This document shows, piece after piece, positions 23,791-25,651 of a stretch of 25,651 bases of DNA. The stretch lies in contig QNFJ01000007.1 in assembly GCA_003646305.1 (NCBI GenBank), forward strand, positions 1 through 25,651, written 5' to 3'. Each line of letters opens with the position of its first letter. Position 1 is the first letter of the stretch. Made by a program: the position numbers and the translations under genes. Source of the stretch: Gammaproteobacteria bacterium. Its GTDB lineage: Bacteria > Pseudomonadota > Gammaproteobacteria > Methylococcales > UBA2780. A model generated the notes under the pieces. That model was given only the letters and a program-made list of their open reading frames with translations, did not search any database and had not been told where the DNA came from.

Positions 23791-25413
23791 ATGTCTACAA
23801 AAAGTACGATGATGAACGTCTCCCTGTCTTTACCGCATATGGTTGAGCGCATAGGCCGTGTTTTTCCGCATGTTGAGGTGGTCTCTCGGATGCCAGACAA
23901 AAGTCTGCATCGAACAAACTATGGTCGCATTCATCGTCGAGCTAAGCAACTGGCATCAGCTTTGGTTAATGAAGGGATTCAAAAAAGCGAGTGTGTTGCA
24001 ACGCTGATGTGGAATCACTATGCCCACCTTGAAGCTTATCTGGGCATTCCTTCAACGGGTGCAGTCATTCACACATTGAACCTGAGACTGTCCCCCGAAG
24101 ATATTGCCTATATCGTTAATCATGCGGAAGATAAGATTCTGATTATCGATGATGTGCTCTTATCAATGTACGAACAGTTCCGCGATCAGGTTTCTTTTAA
24201 GAAGGTCATTGTTGTCCCTTTAACAGGTGACCCCGTAGATGAGTGTTATACAAATTACGAAGACTTTATCGCTTCGGGTGATCCTGATTTCTGCTATCCC
24301 GATATTGATGAAAATGATCCAGCGGGTATGTGTTATACGTCGGGTACGACGGGAAGACCAAAAGGGGTTGTCTATAGCCATCGTTCTACTGCTTTACATT
24401 CAATGGCGGAGGCAATGTGCGATTCATTGGCGATTAGCCAGCATGATACGGTAATGCCAGTTGTTCCAATGTTTCACGCGAATGCGTGGGGTTTACCCTA
24501 TACCTCTGTTTTGGTCGGTGCAAAGCAGGTATTGCCAGGACCGTTTCTAGATGCTGAAAGCCTTCTTGATTTGTATGAGAGTGAACAGGTCACATTGAGC
24601 GCAGGTGTGCCAACAATCTGGATGGCTATTAAAGAAGCCAGAGAAGCAGAGCCTGATCGCTGGAAAACCGCACCGAATATGCGCATGGCAGTGGGTGGGG
24701 CAGCCATACCAGAATCTTTGTTCCGTGCCTTCGATAAGTTTGATATGAAAATCATTCAAGCCTGGGGAATGACAGAAAGTTCACCAATAGCCACGCTTGG
24801 ACTGCTTAAGAATAACCTGACCGATATTGATGAGGATGATCAATATAAATACCGGATAAAACAGGGTGTGCCATGTCCATTTGTAGAGGTAAGAATTATT
24901 GATGATGAGGGGCAGGAGCAACCCTGGGATGGTGAGTCGCCAGGTGATGCAGAACTTAGAGGGCCCTGGATAACGGGTTCATATCATAAGGATGAAGGGG
25001 CTGAAGATAAGTTTAGTAAAGATGGCTGGCTGAAAACGGGTGATGTTTGCAATATCGACTCGGAAGGCTACGTCAAACTGACCGATCGTACCAAAGATTT
25101 GGTTAAGTCAGGTGGTGAGTGGATCAGCTCAGTTGATCTGGAAAATGCCATCATGGATCACCCTGATGTGATCGAAGCGGCGGTTATTGCCGTTTATCAT
25201 CCAAGGTGGGATGAACGGCCACTTGCGGTGATTACGGTAAAAGAGGGAAGGCAGGTGACAAAAGAGGATGTCCATCTTTTCCTTAAAGATAAATTTGCCA
25301 AGATCTGGTTGCCCGATGCAGTCGAAACACTTGAAGAAATCCCTAAAACATCAACTGGAAAATTCATGAAGTTAAAACTTCGTGAAATGTATAAAGACTG
25401 GAAGTGGAGCTAG
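23791..25413 (+). CDS. AMP-forming medium/long-chain acyl-CoA ligase (AlkK-like)
   Basis: A 540-residue ANL-family ligase that converts a free acid plus ATP and CoA to acyl-CoA. Motifs: the phosphate loop YTSGTTGRPKG (182-192), MFHANAWGLPY, WGMTESSP (325-332), GWLKTGDV, the hinge DRTKDLVKSGGEWISS and the catalytic Lys524 in TSTGKFMKLKLR. Overall pattern and length match AlkK/FadD3-like medium-chain or branched-chain ligases. No signal peptide is seen. It is divergent from the TetR gene across an operator and is followed 53 bases later by a thiolase, so the two likely form an operon within the same regulon. It is a second ligase in the window, possibly for a different chain length than the one at 15922. 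Confidence 0.92.
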   Translation: MSTKSTMMNVSLSLPHMVERIGRVFPHVEVVSRMPDKSLHRTNYGRIHRRAKQLASALVNEGIQKSECVATLMWNHYAHLEAYLGIPSTGAVIHTLNLRLSPEDIAYIVNHAEDKILIIDDVLLSMYEQFRDQVSFKKVIVVPLTGDPVDECYTNYEDFIASGDPDFCYPDIDENDPAGMCYTSGTTGRPKGVVYSHRSTALHSMAEAMCDSLAISQHDTVMPVVPMFHANAWGLPYTSVLVGAKQVLPGPFLDAESLLDLYESEQVTLSAGVPTIWMAIKEAREAEPDRWKTAPNMRMAVGGAAIPESLFRAFDKFDMKIIQAWGMTESSPIATLGLLKNNLTDIDEDDQYKYRIKQGVPCPFVEVRIIDDEGQEQPWDGESPGDAELRGPWITGSYHKDEGAEDKFSKDGWLKTGDVCNIDSEGYVKLTDRTKDLVKSGGEWISSVDLENAIMDHPDVIEAAVIAVYHPRWDERPLAVITVKEGRQVTKEDVHLFLKDKFAKIWLPDAVETLEEIPKTSTGKFMKLKLREMYKDWKWS

Positions 25414-25466
25414 TCTAGGAAACTTATATAACTTTTTATTTTAACTACTAAAAACGAGTCATAATT

Positions 25467-25651
25467 ATGAAAGATGCAGTCATTATTGAAGCAATAAGAA
25501 CCCCATTTGGGCGTTATAACGGTGCCTATAGAGAAATACCATCAAACAAGCTATTAGCATTGGCACTTGAGGGCGTGATGGATAGATCTGGTCTTGATAA
25601 AGGCCGAGTTGATGATGTTATCGCGGGTGGTGTCACTCAAATTGGCGAGCA
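25467..25651 (+). CDS. acetyl-CoA acyltransferase (thiolase), N-terminal part, cut by window edge
   Basis: The first 61 codons of a thiolase: MKDAVIIEAIRTPFGRYNGA, then SNKLLALALEGVMDRSGLDKGRVDDVIAGGVTQIGE. The IRTPFGRYNGA start and the DDVIAGGVTQIGE segment before the catalytic Cys region are diagnostic. The catalytic residues lie outside the window. Thiolases cleave 3-ketoacyl-CoA to acetyl-CoA and a shortened acyl-CoA. It sits 53 bases after the acyl-CoA ligase on the same strand and is probably co-transcribed with it, closing the beta-oxidation part of the pathway. The ribosome site is weak. Confidence 0.9.
   Translation, partial: MKDAVIIEAIRTPFGRYNGAYREIPSNKLLALALEGVMDRSGLDKGRVDDVIAGGVTQIGE

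Noticed and set aside
1..25651. Mobile element, prophage, CRISPR or defence island
   Set aside because: No transposase, integrase, phage gene, regular repeat array or tRNA was seen; gene content is metabolic throughout.

Overview
The window reads as a chromosomal segment of a heterotrophic, probably marine gammaproteobacterium with moderate GC and short intergenic gaps. This rests on gene content: a FadL-type outer-membrane porin, several acyl-CoA enzymes, a second UbiB-family kinase and many TetR-family regulators. I saw no rRNA, tRNA, CRISPR array, prophage or insertion sequence. No gene-free stretch exceeds 300 bases; the largest are 20266-20538, 3737-3991, 2857-3097 and 21439-21645.

Left part (1-7405, all + strand): the tail of an unknown gene, an alpha/beta hydrolase and an SDR closed by a clear terminator. 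Then come a five-helix membrane protein, an exported MoaF-like protein, a TetR regulator with a perfect operator in its own promoter, a 255-base stretch that looks decayed, a patatin-like lipase, and a translationally coupled pair (Ala-rich helical protein plus ABC1/UbiB-family kinase).

Central part (7508-18735, all - strand): a ten-gene operon transcribed right to left from a promoter at about 18771-18799. Order: LCAD-type acyl-CoA dehydrogenase, AMP-forming acyl-CoA ligase, AtuA-type protein, biotin carboxylase, biotin carrier, carboxyltransferase, IVD-type acyl-CoA dehydrogenase, transglutaminase-like protein, DUF2889 protein, MAPEG protein. It resembles the acyclic terpenoid utilisation (atu; citronellol/geraniol) pathway. 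The carboxyltransferase has a glycine where methylcrotonyl-CoA carboxylase has a pocket phenylalanine, and AtuA is present, so a geranyl-CoA-type carboxylase fits better than leucine catabolism. Its alpha subunit is split in two genes joined by a TAATG overlap. The last three genes are not part of the classical pathway.

Right part (18829-25651): a divergent coniferyl-aldehyde-type aldehyde dehydrogenase, a possible small inverted-repeat element, an EamA transporter, a FadL/TodX porin, a TetR regulator, and a divergent acyl-CoA ligase followed by a thiolase cut by the window edge. An 18-bp palindrome (ACCAAGC-N4-GCTTGGT) occurs three times: between the aldehyde dehydrogenase and the large operon, at the porin promoter, and between the TetR gene and the ligase. 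I infer one local regulon in which a TetR repressor coordinates uptake (porin), aldehyde oxidation, CoA activation, beta-oxidation-type dehydrogenation, carboxylation and thiolysis of a hydrophobic, probably methyl-branched isoprenoid. No AtuE-type hydratase or HMG-CoA-lyase-type enzyme lies in the window, so the pathway must be completed elsewhere.
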